This document shows positions 34,797 through 42,681 of a DNA stretch of 64,000 nucleotides, piece by piece; the stretch's first letter is position 1, and each line of letters opens with the position of its first letter. The stretch covers positions 248,001 through 312,000 of the forward strand of contig JAEZZR010000001.1 in NCBI GenBank assembly GCA_023418505.1, given 5' to 3'. The translations under genes and the position numbers were made by a program. The stretch is from Actinomycetes bacterium. GTDB taxonomy: Bacteria; Actinomycetota; Actinomycetes; Mycobacteriales; Mycobacteriaceae. The notes beneath the pieces are model-generated. The model saw only the letters and a list, made by a program, of their open reading frames with translations, did not search any database and was not told the origin of the DNA.

Positions 34797-35312
34797 TTAC
34801 TGCTTCTTCTCTTCGAGCGCAGCGGCAAGGCGTGCGACCGAGGAGGTTGGAGCATCGAGCAGACCAGCAACATTTGCCAGAACGCCGTTGAAGGCACCAG
34901 CCAGCTTAGCCAGCGTGGTCTCGCGGTTATCCATACTTGCGAGGGCTTCGAACTGTGCAGCATCCATTGCCACACCGTCCATGTAGCCACCCTTGACCAC
35001 GAGGTTCTTGTTCTCTTCCGAGAACTTCTTGATAGCCTTTGCAGCGTCTACAGCTTCGCCCTTAACGAAAGCGACAGCGGTAGGGCCGGTTAGGTGTTCA
35101 TCAAGACCCTCTACGCCCGCCTCCTGAGCGGCGAGCTTGATCATGGTGTTCTTGGCGACGGAGTACTTGACGTCAGAGCCAAGGGAGCGACGCAAGTTGG
35201 TGATGTCACCAACAGACAGGCCGCGGTACTCGGTCAGCACAATTGCGTTCGATTCGTTGACATCAGCTACCAACGCTGCAACAGCTGCCTTCTTCTCAGC
35301 ATTAACTGCCAT
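34797..35312 (-). CDS. rplJ: 50S ribosomal protein L10
   Basis: L10 (171 residues) anchors the L7/L12 stalk. It starts at the ATG at 35312 (MAVNAEKKAAVAALVADVNE). Upstream codons belong to the leader. Conserved blocks are VLTEYRGLSVGDITNLRRSL and GGYMDGVAMDAAQFEALASM. A leader with two perfect hairpins precedes it, as expected for autogenous control of this operon. Confidence 0.97.
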   Translation of the reverse strand: MAVNAEKKAAVAALVADVNESNAIVLTEYRGLSVGDITNLRRSLGSDVKYSVAKNTMIKLAAQEAGVEGLDEHLTGPTAVAFVKGEAVDAAKAIKKFSEENKNLVVKGGYMDGVAMDAAQFEALASMDNRETTLAKLAGAFNGVLANVAGLLDAPTSSVARLAAALEEKKQ

Positions 35313-35450
35313 GGGTACTCTCGCCTCCTTCCCGTTAAAGTCGTTTATCTCCGCCGGAGGTGAAATACCTTGGAAAACAACAAACGCCCCAACGCAGAGT
35401 TGCGTGGGGCGTAACAATTCCTCGGCAGGATTCATCCTGCCAGTTAACGC
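35313..35450 (-). promoter_or_regulatory. rplJ leader with attenuator-like hairpins (L10 leader)
   Basis: On the minus strand a perfect GGCAGGAT/ATCCTGCC hairpin (35424-35441) is followed by a long stem spanning 35384-35412. That stem pairs ACGCCCC plus ACGCA with TGCGT plus GGGCGT, and a T-rich stretch follows it. The second looks like an intrinsic attenuator about 70 bases before the rplJ start. L10-L12 binding to such leaders is known in other bacteria; here the control is inferred from position and structure. Confidence 0.75.
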
Positions 35451-35564
35451 TCCAAGTCTTCCCTGCGTAGGCCACTGAAGTTTCTCAGCATTTCAGCTTC
35501 AACAAAGGATCTTTGCTAAAGCACCGACGGTCTTCGGTGAAACTTGTAAAAGTTCGTTTCAAGA

Positions 35565-36191
35565 CTATAGCGAGCTACTTCCAGTATCGCAACTTGTCAA
35601 CCATAATTGCTCTGCTCGATCCATAGCCGCTTGCTTTAGCTCACGGTGAAACTCGATCAGTTCCGCGTCCTCCAACCACGCCACTTCGGGTTCATAGCGA
35701 TACGCCACAGCCATTAATTCCCTCGGGCTGGCATCCAACGCGGTTGCTCGCAACGCCTCCGCTGCCATGGCAAACGCCACTTGAATTACCTCGCTTACCC
35801 CCAGGGAGCAAGAGGCAACAAAGGAAGCTTCTTCGTCGATAGCTAAGCTCAACTCACGCGCCTCCATACGCACAATCGTGCGCAACAAGCGAACGACGAC
35901 GATCTGCGCCGCATACGAACAAATTGCCTCGATCTCACCGGCGCCTGGAAGATGGAAACTATCGAAAAGATTCCGGCGCAGCAGTTTAATCACCGCGGTA
36001 TCTTCGCCAAGCCCCGTGAGCACTTCGCCCAACAACGACTGCCCAAGGATCCGAATCTCGGGCTGACTGAAGGCTTCTTCGCCCAGCGAATCGAGGAAGC
36101 TGATCAGCTCCTGCTCGATAATGCCGGAGCCATCATCTGCTGCAGCTAAACGCTGCAACTGCTCCAAAGCATTGGATCGTGGCGAGTACAT
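35565..36191 (-). CDS. Uncharacterised helical protein
   Basis: I do not recognise this 208-residue protein. It is acidic to neutral, without signal peptide or membrane helix, and is predicted mostly helical from composition. It is rich in Leu/Ala/Glu, for example LLRTIVRMEARELSLAIDEE and VIQVAFAMAAEALRATALDA. It could be a small regulatory or scaffold protein with tandem helices. It lies alone between the terminator of rplK-rplA and the rplJ leader, and its composition is like its neighbours. No function is proposed. Confidence 0.7.
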   Translation of the reverse strand: MYSPRSNALEQLQRLAAADDGSGIIEQELISFLDSLGEEAFSQPEIRILGQSLLGEVLTGLGEDTAVIKLLRRNLFDSFHLPGAGEIEAICSYAAQIVVVRLLRTIVRMEARELSLAIDEEASFVASCSLGVSEVIQVAFAMAAEALRATALDASPRELMAVAYRYEPEVAWLEDAELIEFHRELKQAAMDRAEQLWLTSCDTGSSSL

Positions 36192-36232
36192 ATCCCAGAT
36201 TGTAGGAAGTAGCGAAAGTCGCCGGGGCAGAA

Positions 36233-36298
36233 TTTAAAAAAATAACCCTCCACGTCGCCCAATTGCACAAGGTGCGCAATCTGGGTTGTGGAGGGTTT
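36233..36298 (-). terminator. Terminator of rplK-rplA
   Basis: AACCCTCCAC (36244-36253) and GTGGAGGGTT (36288-36297) form a perfect 10-bp stem, with an inner imperfect stem around CCCA/TGGG. A run of T follows in the minus direction (complement of 36235-36243). Confidence 0.93.
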
Positions 36299-36335
36299 AA
36301 CTATTCGCAGCACCTGGGCTGCAATCAGCCAGCGA

Positions 36336-37040
36336 TTAATCCGTGAAGTTCTTGATCACAGAGTTATCTACTGGAACACCTGGGCCACTGGTGGAAGCCA
36401 CGGTGATCTTCTTCAGGTAACGGCCCTTTGCAGCGGATGGCTTCAGGCGTAGGAGCTCTTCAATCAAAGCGCCGTAGTTTTCAGCCAACTGCTCTGGGGT
36501 GAAGGATGCCTTGCCGATCAGAGCGTGCAGGTTCGCAGCCTTGTCAACGCGGAAGGAGATCTTGCCGCCCTTAACTTCCTTAACTGCCTTTGCGACGTCT
36601 GGGGTTACGGTGCCGGACTTAGGGTTCGGCATCAAACCACGTGGACCCAGCACGCGTGCGACGCGGCCAACCTTTGCCATCTGGTCCGGGGTTGCAATTG
36701 CCACGTCGAAGTCAGTCCAGCCGCCCTGGATCTTTTCGATCAGTTCGTCGGAACCAACGAAATCTGCGCCAGCTTCTTCAGCCTTGGTTGCGTTTTCGCC
36801 AGCTGCGAAGACAACAACCTTTACTTCCTTACCGGTGCCGTTTGGCAGCGATACGGTGCCACGAACCAGCTGGTCTGCCTTGCGAGGATCAACGCCCAGG
36901 CGAATCGCTACGTCGATGGAAGCGTCGTAGTTCTTCGAGGAGGTTTCCTTTGCCAGGGTTACTGCCTCTAGTGGCGAGTACAGGCGATCTGCATCAACCT
37001 TTTCCGCTGCAGCGCGGTAAGCCTTTGATTTCTTGCTCAT
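36336..37040 (-). CDS. rplA: 50S ribosomal protein L1
   Basis: L1 (234 residues) forms the mobile L1 stalk near the E site. It shows DVAIRLGVDPRKADQLVRGT, GRVARVLGPRGLMPNPKSGT and KGGKISFRVDKAANLHALIG. It follows rplK by 121 bases, a longer gap than usual, which holds a tandem 11-bp repeat. Confidence 0.98.
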   Translation of the reverse strand: MSKKSKAYRAAAEKVDADRLYSPLEAVTLAKETSSKNYDASIDVAIRLGVDPRKADQLVRGTVSLPNGTGKEVKVVVFAAGENATKAEEAGADFVGSDELIEKIQGGWTDFDVAIATPDQMAKVGRVARVLGPRGLMPNPKSGTVTPDVAKAVKEVKGGKISFRVDKAANLHALIGKASFTPEQLAENYGALIEELLRLKPSAAKGRYLKKITVASTSGPGVPVDNSVIKNFTD

Positions 37041-37127
37041 AGTTTAAAAATCCAATCGTGTTGAAATACGTGGAGAGTGGTTTAGTGCGGGTCGAAGCTG
37101 ACCCTTCCACTTGGGGTGAAGCTGCTC

Positions 37128-37149
37128 GCTTCAGAATTGCTTCAGAATT
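37128..37149 (-). repeat. Perfect 11-bp tandem repeat behind rplK
   Basis: GCTTCAGAATT occurs twice head to tail (37128-37138 and 37139-37149), 12 bases beyond the rplK stop and before rplA. Confidence 0.85.
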
Positions 37150-37161
37150 TATCTGGAGCGA

Positions 37162-37608
37162 TTACTCTGGGGCGCCTTCGACAACGATGCCCATGGAGCG
37201 AGCGGTGCCAGCGATGATCTTTGCGCCAGCTTCGATGTCGTTTGCGTTCAGGTCTGGCTTCTTGGTTTCTGCAATTTCCTTGCACTGTTCCCAAGTAACC
37301 GAGCCAACCTTATCGGTGTGAGGAACACCGGAGCCCTTCTGCAGGCCAGCAGCCTTCAGCAGCAGCTTTGCAGCAGGTGGAGTCTTCAGTACGAAGTCGA
37401 AGGAACGATCTTCGTACACGGAGATTTCTACCGGAACTACGTTGCCGCGCTGGTTTTCCGTTGCAGCGTTGTAAGCCTTGCAGAATTCCATGATGTTCAC
37501 ACCATGGGCACCCAATGCTGGGCCAACTGGTGGAGCTGGGTTCGCCTGGCCAGCCTGAATCTGCAGCTTAATTACTGCAGAGAGCTTCTTCTTTTTCTTT
37601 GGAGCCAT
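37162..37608 (-). CDS. rplK: 50S ribosomal protein L11
   Basis: L11 (148 residues) lies in the GTPase-associated centre and is needed for the stringent response. The N-terminal domain has LQIQAGQANPAPPVGPALGA HGVNIMEFCKAYN, with the conserved Pro-rich thiostrepton site, and the C-terminal domain has KIIAGTARSMGIVVEG. It is the first gene of rplK-rplA, behind a terminator-like hairpin of nusG. Confidence 0.98.
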   Translation of the reverse strand: MAPKKKKKLSAVIKLQIQAGQANPAPPVGPALGAHGVNIMEFCKAYNAATENQRGNVVPVEISVYEDRSFDFVLKTPPAAKLLLKAAGLQKGSGVPHTDKVGSVTWEQCKEIAETKKPDLNANDIEAGAKIIAGTARSMGIVVEGAPE

Positions 37609-37747
37609 CGGATTAAACCTCTTTTCCTTGTTACCAGCGGCGAAGAACTAGAAATCCGATGTATTTCTTCACCGCTGTCCGGATGCCGGCATTTTCTAGG
37701 CAACTACTGCCAGTTCACGCCAGCCACCGGGGAGTAAAACTGATAAA

Positions 37748-37772
37748 GTCGCACGCCTTAAAAGCGCGCGAC
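37748..37772 (-). terminator. Terminator-like hairpin behind nusG
   Basis: GTCGCACGC (37748-37756) and GCGCGCGAC (37764-37772) form a 9-bp stem with one wobble pair, 18 bases beyond the nusG stop. TTTAT follows in the minus direction. Confidence 0.7.
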
Positions 37773-37790
37773 GAGAAACGTTACCGCAGT

Positions 37791-38693
37791 TTAGATCAGC
37801 TTTTCAACTTCATCTGCAGAAAGCTCAACTGGGGTTTCACGGCCGAAGATCGACACCAGTGCCTTAATGCGGCCGGTTGCTGGATCGATTTCGGAAATCG
37901 TAGCTGCCACAGAGGCAAATGGGCCGGACAGGATAGTGACGGATTCGCCCACCTCGTAGTCGGTCTTTGGCGCCTGCTCTTCCTGAGGTGGTGCAGCAAC
38001 GGACAATTCGCCATCGGAAGATTCGCGGCCCACAAGCTCTGCAGCGAAGGTGTCTTTCGGCATCAAGAACTTGGCTACTTCGCGGATCTTCACTGGGGTT
38101 GGGTGGCCTTCATTGCCCACGAAGGAGGTCACGCCTGGGGTATCGCGTACTACAGACCACGAAGGATCATCCAAAGACATGCGTACCAACACGTAGCCCG
38201 GCAGCAGCTTCTTCTTTACGAGCTTCTTCTTGCCGTCCTTGCGTTCTTCGACTTCCTCGATTGGCACCACAACTTCGTGGATCTGCTCTTCTACGCCCAG
38301 GGTCTGGGCACGCATTTCCAGGTTCGTCTTTACCTTGTTTTCGTAGCCCGAGTAGCACTGAATGATGTACCAGTCTCCTGGACGGCGCTTCAGTTCGCGC
38401 TGGAATTCACGCAAACGACGGCGGTATTCCGCATCCACGTCCACCGATTCAGGATCGACGTTGGCAGCAGCTTCTGCGGTGAGATCGGCAGCAGCCTGCG
38501 AAGCCGAATCAGCATCGGTGGTGGTATCAACTTCCGCGCTATCCGGGGCGGCAGCCTTCGCCGCATCCTCAGATGGGGTAACCAGCTCGTCGTCAGCTTG
38601 ATTCTGCGCCTCAGAGGTACCTTCGGTGAGCTGCTCAGTCAGCTGCTCGGAATCAGTAACTACGTTTTCTTCGTTGACGCTGTCCGCCATCAT
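37791..38693 (-). CDS. nusG: Transcription elongation/antitermination factor NusG
   Basis: NusG (300 residues) couples transcription with translation and Rho. Residues 1-105 are an acidic, Ser/Thr/Ala/Glu-rich extension, common in actinobacteria. The NGN domain starts at DWYIIQCYSGYENKVKTNLE. The C-terminal KOW domain is visible in YEVGESVTILSGPFASVAAT. Two ATG codons start the gene; either is possible. A terminator and a 13-bp tandem repeat lie upstream, so it may have its own promoter. Confidence 0.97.
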   Translation of the reverse strand: MMADSVNEENVVTDSEQLTEQLTEGTSEAQNQADDELVTPSEDAAKAAAPDSAEVDTTTDADSASQAAADLTAEAAANVDPESVDVDAEYRRRLREFQRELKRRPGDWYIIQCYSGYENKVKTNLEMRAQTLGVEEQIHEVVVPIEEVEERKDGKKKLVKKKLLPGYVLVRMSLDDPSWSVVRDTPGVTSFVGNEGHPTPVKIREVAKFLMPKDTFAAELVGRESSDGELSVAAPPQEEQAPKTDYEVGESVTILSGPFASVAATISEIDPATGRIKALVSIFGRETPVELSADEVEKLI

Positions 38694-38710
38694 GGTCTCC
38701 TCTTTGTCGT

Positions 38711-38736
38711 CGCTTGTTTCTCACGCTTGTTTCTCA
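38711..38736 (-). repeat. Perfect 13-bp tandem repeat in the nusG leader
   Basis: CGCTTGTTTCTCA occurs twice head to tail, 18 bases upstream of the nusG start and below the secE terminator. Confidence 0.9.
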
Positions 38737-38744
38737 CAGTTAGT

Positions 38745-38786
38745 GAAAAACTAATCCCGCCTTACCTGGTAGCAGGTGGCGGGATT
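38745..38786 (-). terminator. Terminator between secE and nusG
   Basis: AATCCCGCC (38753-38761) and GGCGGGATT (38778-38786), with an inner ACCTG/CAGGT stem, form a long hairpin followed in the minus direction by TAGTTTTTC. It should end or attenuate transcription from tRNA-secE before nusG. Confidence 0.85.
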
Positions 38787-38830
38787 TATCTTGCTTTAGA
38801 TTCTAGCTGAAGATCTTAACTCAGTTGCCC

Positions 38831-39205
38831 TTAGTTACTGAAAATCTGGCGAATACCAAGCCCGGTAAGCGTATCCACGCCCCAAACCAGCGCCACCATG
38901 AAAGCCAGGAACAGTAGTACCACGATGGTGTACACCACCATTTGGCGTGCGGTTGGCCAAATTACTTTGCGAAGCTCGGAAACAACCTGACCGATGAAGG
39001 TAATTGGGTTGCGAGTACGCAGTTCATCTTCGCTGCGCTTTTGCTTTGCGACGGAAGAGCCACCAGTTGCAGAGGCAGCAGATACCTTTCCAGTTGGCAT
39101 AGCTTGCGCTGTAGCCGTACGAGAACCGGCAGTGCCCGTGGCAATTTTTGAGGAAGGCCGTGCGTTCTGATCCGCGTCGCCGGCGTTATTGTTCTTTTCA
39201 GCCAC
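38831..39205 (-). CDS. secE: Preprotein translocase subunit SecE
   Basis: SecE (124 residues) stabilises SecY in the membrane. The GTG start at 39205 (VAEKNNNAGDADQN) has an AGGAG ribosome binding site. The frame open further upstream crosses tRNA-Trp and is not coding. A long polar N-terminus leads to NPITFIGQVVSELRKVIWPT and a single transmembrane helix (MVVYTIVVLLFLAFMVALVW). It follows tRNA-Trp by 46 bases, the order known in mycobacteria. Confidence 0.96.
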   Translation of the reverse strand: MAEKNNNAGDADQNARPSSKIATGTAGSRTATAQAMPTGKVSAASATGGSSVAKQKRSEDELRTRNPITFIGQVVSELRKVIWPTARQMVVYTIVVLLFLAFMVALVWGVDTLTGLGIRQIFSN

Positions 39206-39251
39206 GATTCTCCTGACGAAACAGTTGGTTACCGTTTTTGGAAGGGACTTG

Positions 39252-39324
<73 letters not shown>

Positions 39325-39429
39325 TCATCACTTTTTCTGTGACGGTTCCCAACCCTAGCAGAGTGCTAGCGCGGGTAAACAATACCGAAGAGCTAAGCAG
39401 CTTCAAGCTACTTGCGTAGATACTGTTCG

Positions 39430-39503
39430 TAGTGATGGGGGGGATCGAACCCCCGACCTCACGATTATGAGTCGTGCGCTCTCACCATCTGAGCTACATC
39501 ACC
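39430..39503 (-). tRNA. tRNA-Met (CAT)
   Basis: A 74-base cloverleaf with acceptor GGTGATG/CATCACT, anticodon loop CTCATAA (anticodon CAT) and T-loop GGTTCGATCCC. The first pair is G-U. It is probably the elongator Met tRNA; a CAT anticodon alone cannot exclude a modified Ile tRNA. Confidence 0.93.
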
Positions 39504-39527
39504 ACATTTCGCACTTAATACGAAACG

Positions 39528-39600
39528 AGCCCCCTGACAGAATCGAACTGTCGACCTTTTCCTTACCATGGAAACGCTCTGCCGACTGAGCTAAGGGGGC
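39528..39600 (-). tRNA. tRNA-Thr (GGT)
   Basis: A 73-base cloverleaf with acceptor GCCCCCT/AGGGGGC and anticodon GGT in CATGGTAAG. It is 24 bases upstream of tRNA-Met and probably in the same transcript. Confidence 0.96.
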
Positions 39601-39836
39601 GTGCCACACTTGAACTCCAACGCTTGATGTACTCTTGCGCCTTCGTTCTTGCGAAGCCTTGCAAAGATTAACCTACAAGACGATATTTTCACAAACACGC
39701 AGGTAGATCGGGGTTAAATGCCACACTAAGAATGCTGCCGGGCGATCACAAGGTGTCACACAGTGTGGCAACATGAACGCCTGCCTTCGAGGACACCTGC
39801 CTTCGACAACCCCCGGTACGCTATACCTTACACATA
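39601..39836. promoter_or_regulatory. Upstream region of the tRNA-Thr/Met/Trp-secE transcript
   Basis: There is no gene here. It holds an 8-bp inverted repeat TGCCACAC (39719-39726)/GTGTGGCA (39763-39770) and an 11-base direct repeat CCTGCCTTCGA (39780-39790 and 39796-39806). The promoter of the tRNA transcript should lie in this stretch. Confidence 0.4.
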
Positions 39837-39873
39837 GAAAAATCCCGGCAGCGGAGTTTTCCACTACCGGGAT
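39837..39873 (-). terminator. Terminator of tRNA-Tyr
   Basis: ATCCCGG (39842-39848) and CCGGGAT (39867-39873), with an inner imperfect stem, are followed in the minus direction by TTTTTC. It lies five bases beyond tRNA-Tyr. Confidence 0.92.
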
Positions 39874-39877
39874 GCTG

Positions 39878-39959
39878 TGCCAGATGATGGATTCGAACCA
39901 ACGTAGGCAATGCCGACGGATTTACAATCCGCTCCCTTTGGCCGCTCGGGCAATCTGGC
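39878..39959 (-). tRNA. tRNA-Tyr (GTA)
   Basis: An 82-base class II tRNA with acceptor GCCAGAT/ATCTGGC, anticodon GTA in TTGTAAA and a long variable arm (GTCGGCATTGCCTAC). Its own terminator follows. Confidence 0.96.
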
Positions 39960-40030
39960 GTGCGCTAGAAAACATTACACAGCGCCTATACTGTCGGGCA
40001 AACAGCCAGGTAAAGCTAAAGATTTAGTTG

Positions 40031-41080
40031 CTATCCCACGCGGGCAACCGTGTATTGCGCTAGCTCCAATAGCGCCTGCTTGGCCGGAATATCTTCTAGA
40101 TCTGCGATGGTTTCTTCAGACTGCGCCACTAAATCTTTCACCACCGCCAACGCTTGTTCAGTGCCACTGGATTGTCCAAGCAATTCCAGGGCTTCCGCGA
40201 CTAACGCATCGTCTGTAACCGGGCCGGTCAAAATTTCGCGCAACCGCGCTCCCACTTCGGTGTCTTCCCGCAACGCGTAAAGCACCGGCAAAGTGAATAC
40301 ACCCTCGCGCAAATCCGTACCCGGGGTTTTACCGGACTGGCCAGTATCAGAAGAGATGTCGATGATGTCGTCCACAATCTGGAACACCAAACCGATAAGA
40401 GCACCAAATTTCCGCAGTGCTGTCACGGTTTCTTCATCCGCACCAGAATGCAGTGCACCTAGGTAGCCAGCAGAGGCAATCAGCACACCAGTCTTTTCTT
40501 CGATCACCTGCAGGTAGTGCTCGATCGGATCTGCACCTTCTGGGCATCCCACTGACTCCCGCATTTGGCCGGTCACTAATTCACCGAAGGTCTCGGCGAA
40601 ATGACGCACGGTCTCGGCACCAAGATCAGCTAGCAAGCGCGATGCAGTGGCAAATAGGTAATCGCCAGACAGAATCGCGACAGTATTCGTCCAACGCGCA
40701 TTAGCAGAAGGAACACCACGACGAATATCAGCTTCATCCATCACGTCGTCGTGATACAAGGTAGCCAGGTGCGTCATCTCCACTACGGTGGCAGCTTTGA
40801 CTACTTCATCAGCCTGCGGATTAGTGCCAAATTGGGCAGCCATCATCGCAAACATCGGACGGAACCGCTTGCCACCTGCATCAGCCAAGTGGCGCACGCG
40901 GGTAACTAAAAATTCTTCGCCTTGTGCCAGCTCGGTAAGTAATAAGTCTTCGCAGCGCTGCATACCTTCGGTAACAGCTGCTTCTAATTGCGGATCACCA
41001 AATGACACGCTGGCAACACTGCTACTACCTTTACGCTGGGCGTTCCCGGCGTGAGTCCCGGTGCTGCCATCTGTTCGCAT
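40031..41080 (-). CDS. grcC: Long-chain polyprenyl diphosphate synthase
   Basis: This 349-residue trans-prenyltransferase extends prenyl diphosphates with IPP, presumably to make the side chain of menaquinone. The first Asp-rich motif is DDVMDEAD (Asp111, 112, 115) and the second DDIIDISSD (Asp237, 238, 241). The two residues four and five before the first motif are Thr and Ala, not aromatic, which in this family fits a long product. It is divergent from the menJ-like gene and matches the position of grcC1 in M. tuberculosis. The exact chain length cannot be read. Confidence 0.9.
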   Translation of the reverse strand: MRTDGSTGTHAGNAQRKGSSSVASVSFGDPQLEAAVTEGMQRCEDLLLTELAQGEEFLVTRVRHLADAGGKRFRPMFAMMAAQFGTNPQADEVVKAATVVEMTHLATLYHDDVMDEADIRRGVPSANARWTNTVAILSGDYLFATASRLLADLGAETVRHFAETFGELVTGQMRESVGCPEGADPIEHYLQVIEEKTGVLIASAGYLGALHSGADEETVTALRKFGALIGLVFQIVDDIIDISSDTGQSGKTPGTDLREGVFTLPVLYALREDTEVGARLREILTGPVTDDALVAEALELLGQSSGTEQALAVVKDLVAQSEETIADLEDIPAKQALLELAQYTVARVG

Positions 41081-41277
41081 TCGGTTCCTACCTTGGCTAT
41101 GTACTCGTCGCTGTACTGGTCGCGGCTAAATATTATCGGATACAGCTTACCGGTCGGATTTTAATAGCTAAACTTTTCCTCAATGGCGCCGGCAAAACAG
41201 CACCACGATTTGCTTCCCAGTTACTTCTCTAAGTAGCTAACGACGAAACTTTTTCCGTCTTCGCTAGCCTGGTACGC

Positions 41278-42654
41278 GTGACTTCTCCAGTGTCTTCCTC
41301 TCAGCCGGCTTTTCGGTCTGGCTCGCGCATGCCTTCTCACGCTGATGTAGTGGTAATTGGTGGCGGCCCGGCTGGATCCACCGCCGCGTTCCATGCAGCG
41401 CAAGCAGGATTTCATACGGTATTGTTGGAATCGGCCAGTATGCCACGCGATAAAACCTGTGGCGATGGATTAACACCGCGAGCAATGAAGGAACTGGAGC
41501 TGCTCGGCCTAACCGAACAGGTCACCGCAAAAACCCGCAATCGTGGGTTGAAGCTCCATGGCTTTGGCGCCTCGGTTACCGCCCCCTGGCCAGCTGGCCG
41601 CTTTCCACAATTCGGCTCCGCGGTAGCCCGCCGGGATTTCGATCATCTGCTTGCCCAACACGCAGCTAAAGCAGGCGCGGAAGTCTTCGATGGTTGCACA
41701 GTAGCTAAGGTTTCCCGGGGCGCGGGAACCAGCGTGTCGCAGCTTGAAGTCGCCTACAGCGACACTGGCCGCAAACACAGCAAGACCATCTCTGCCAAGT
41801 ACTTTTTGGTAGCTGATGGGGTACGCAGCGTCGTCGGCAAGCAACTAGGCAGGAAGTGGCACCGTTCGGAGGTTTTCGGTGTTGCCGCGCGTTCGTATTG
41901 CACCACCGCGAGTACCAGCCCGGAGCACACGGAGTGGATCCACTCGCATCTGGAATTGCGGGATGATACCAACACTATTCAGCCGGGTTACGGTTGGATT
42001 TTCCCGCTTGGCGCTGGCGAAGTGAACCTGGGTTGTGGTGCGTTGGCTACCAAGCAACGGCCGGTGAAAATTAACACTAAGAAGCTGCTGCGCACCTATG
42101 CGGCGCACGTGAATCAGGATCGGGCTCCGGCGCCGGAGGCGAACCTGCACTGGCAGCTCGGTGAACCGCGCAATATCACCTCGGCGTTGTTGCCGATGGG
42201 TGGAGCGGTGAGTCACGTGGCAGGCGATAACTGGATGTTGCTGGGCGATGCTGCTTGCCTGGTTAATCCGCTAAACGGCGAGGGCATCGACTACGGGATG
42301 GAAAGTGCGCGACTGGCGGTGCAGCTGTTGGAGAATCGCCAGAGTGCCACGTTGCAGAGTGCTTCTGATGGGTTTACGTACGTCTGGCCAGAGACGCTCC
42401 GCGAGCATTTTGGTACCGGTTTTTCGTTGGCACGCCGGCTAGCGCGGCTGCTAACGATTCCAGGTTTTCTAGCCACCACCGGCCCCTGGACAATGGGCGC
42501 GAAGTGGGGCGAGCCGATGATGGGCATGGCAGCGCGCCTGATGGGCAATCTGGTGACAGAACACGACCACGACGCCGTGGCACGGCTATGGCGCGCAGCA
42601 GGTTATACGTCTTTGGCTTACGACGGTCTTCGCGACCGTCAGCCCTGGAGCTAA
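41278..42654 (+). CDS. menJ: Menaquinone reductase / geranylgeranyl reductase-family flavoprotein
   Basis: This 458-residue FAD enzyme has the Rossmann motif VVVIGGGPAGSTAAFHAAQ near residue 24, the family motif DKTCGDGLTPRAMKELEL, and GDAACLVNPLNGEGIDYGME which binds the FAD tail. In mycobacteria MenJ saturates one isoprene unit of the menaquinone side chain. Position between grcC and menG, as in M. tuberculosis, supports that role here. The GTG at 41278 lacks a clear ribosome binding site, and an ATG at 41329 is an alternative start. It converges on menG. Confidence 0.85.
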   Translation: MTSPVSSSQPAFRSGSRMPSHADVVVIGGGPAGSTAAFHAAQAGFHTVLLESASMPRDKTCGDGLTPRAMKELELLGLTEQVTAKTRNRGLKLHGFGASVTAPWPAGRFPQFGSAVARRDFDHLLAQHAAKAGAEVFDGCTVAKVSRGAGTSVSQLEVAYSDTGRKHSKTISAKYFLVADGVRSVVGKQLGRKWHRSEVFGVAARSYCTTASTSPEHTEWIHSHLELRDDTNTIQPGYGWIFPLGAGEVNLGCGALATKQRPVKINTKKLLRTYAAHVNQDRAPAPEANLHWQLGEPRNITSALLPMGGAVSHVAGDNWMLLGDAACLVNPLNGEGIDYGMESARLAVQLLENRQSATLQSASDGFTYVWPETLREHFGTGFSLARRLARLLTIPGFLATTGPWTMGAKWGEPMMGMAARLMGNLVTEHDHDAVARLWRAAGYTSLAYDGLRDRQPWS

Positions 42655-42681
42655 AGGATTACCCTCGCTGCCGGGTTGCAG

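Noticed and set aside
39719..39806. Mobile element remnant between tRNA-Thr and tRNA-Tyr
   Set aside because: There are only short inverted and direct repeats, with no transposase or integrase fragment and no tRNA-end duplication.
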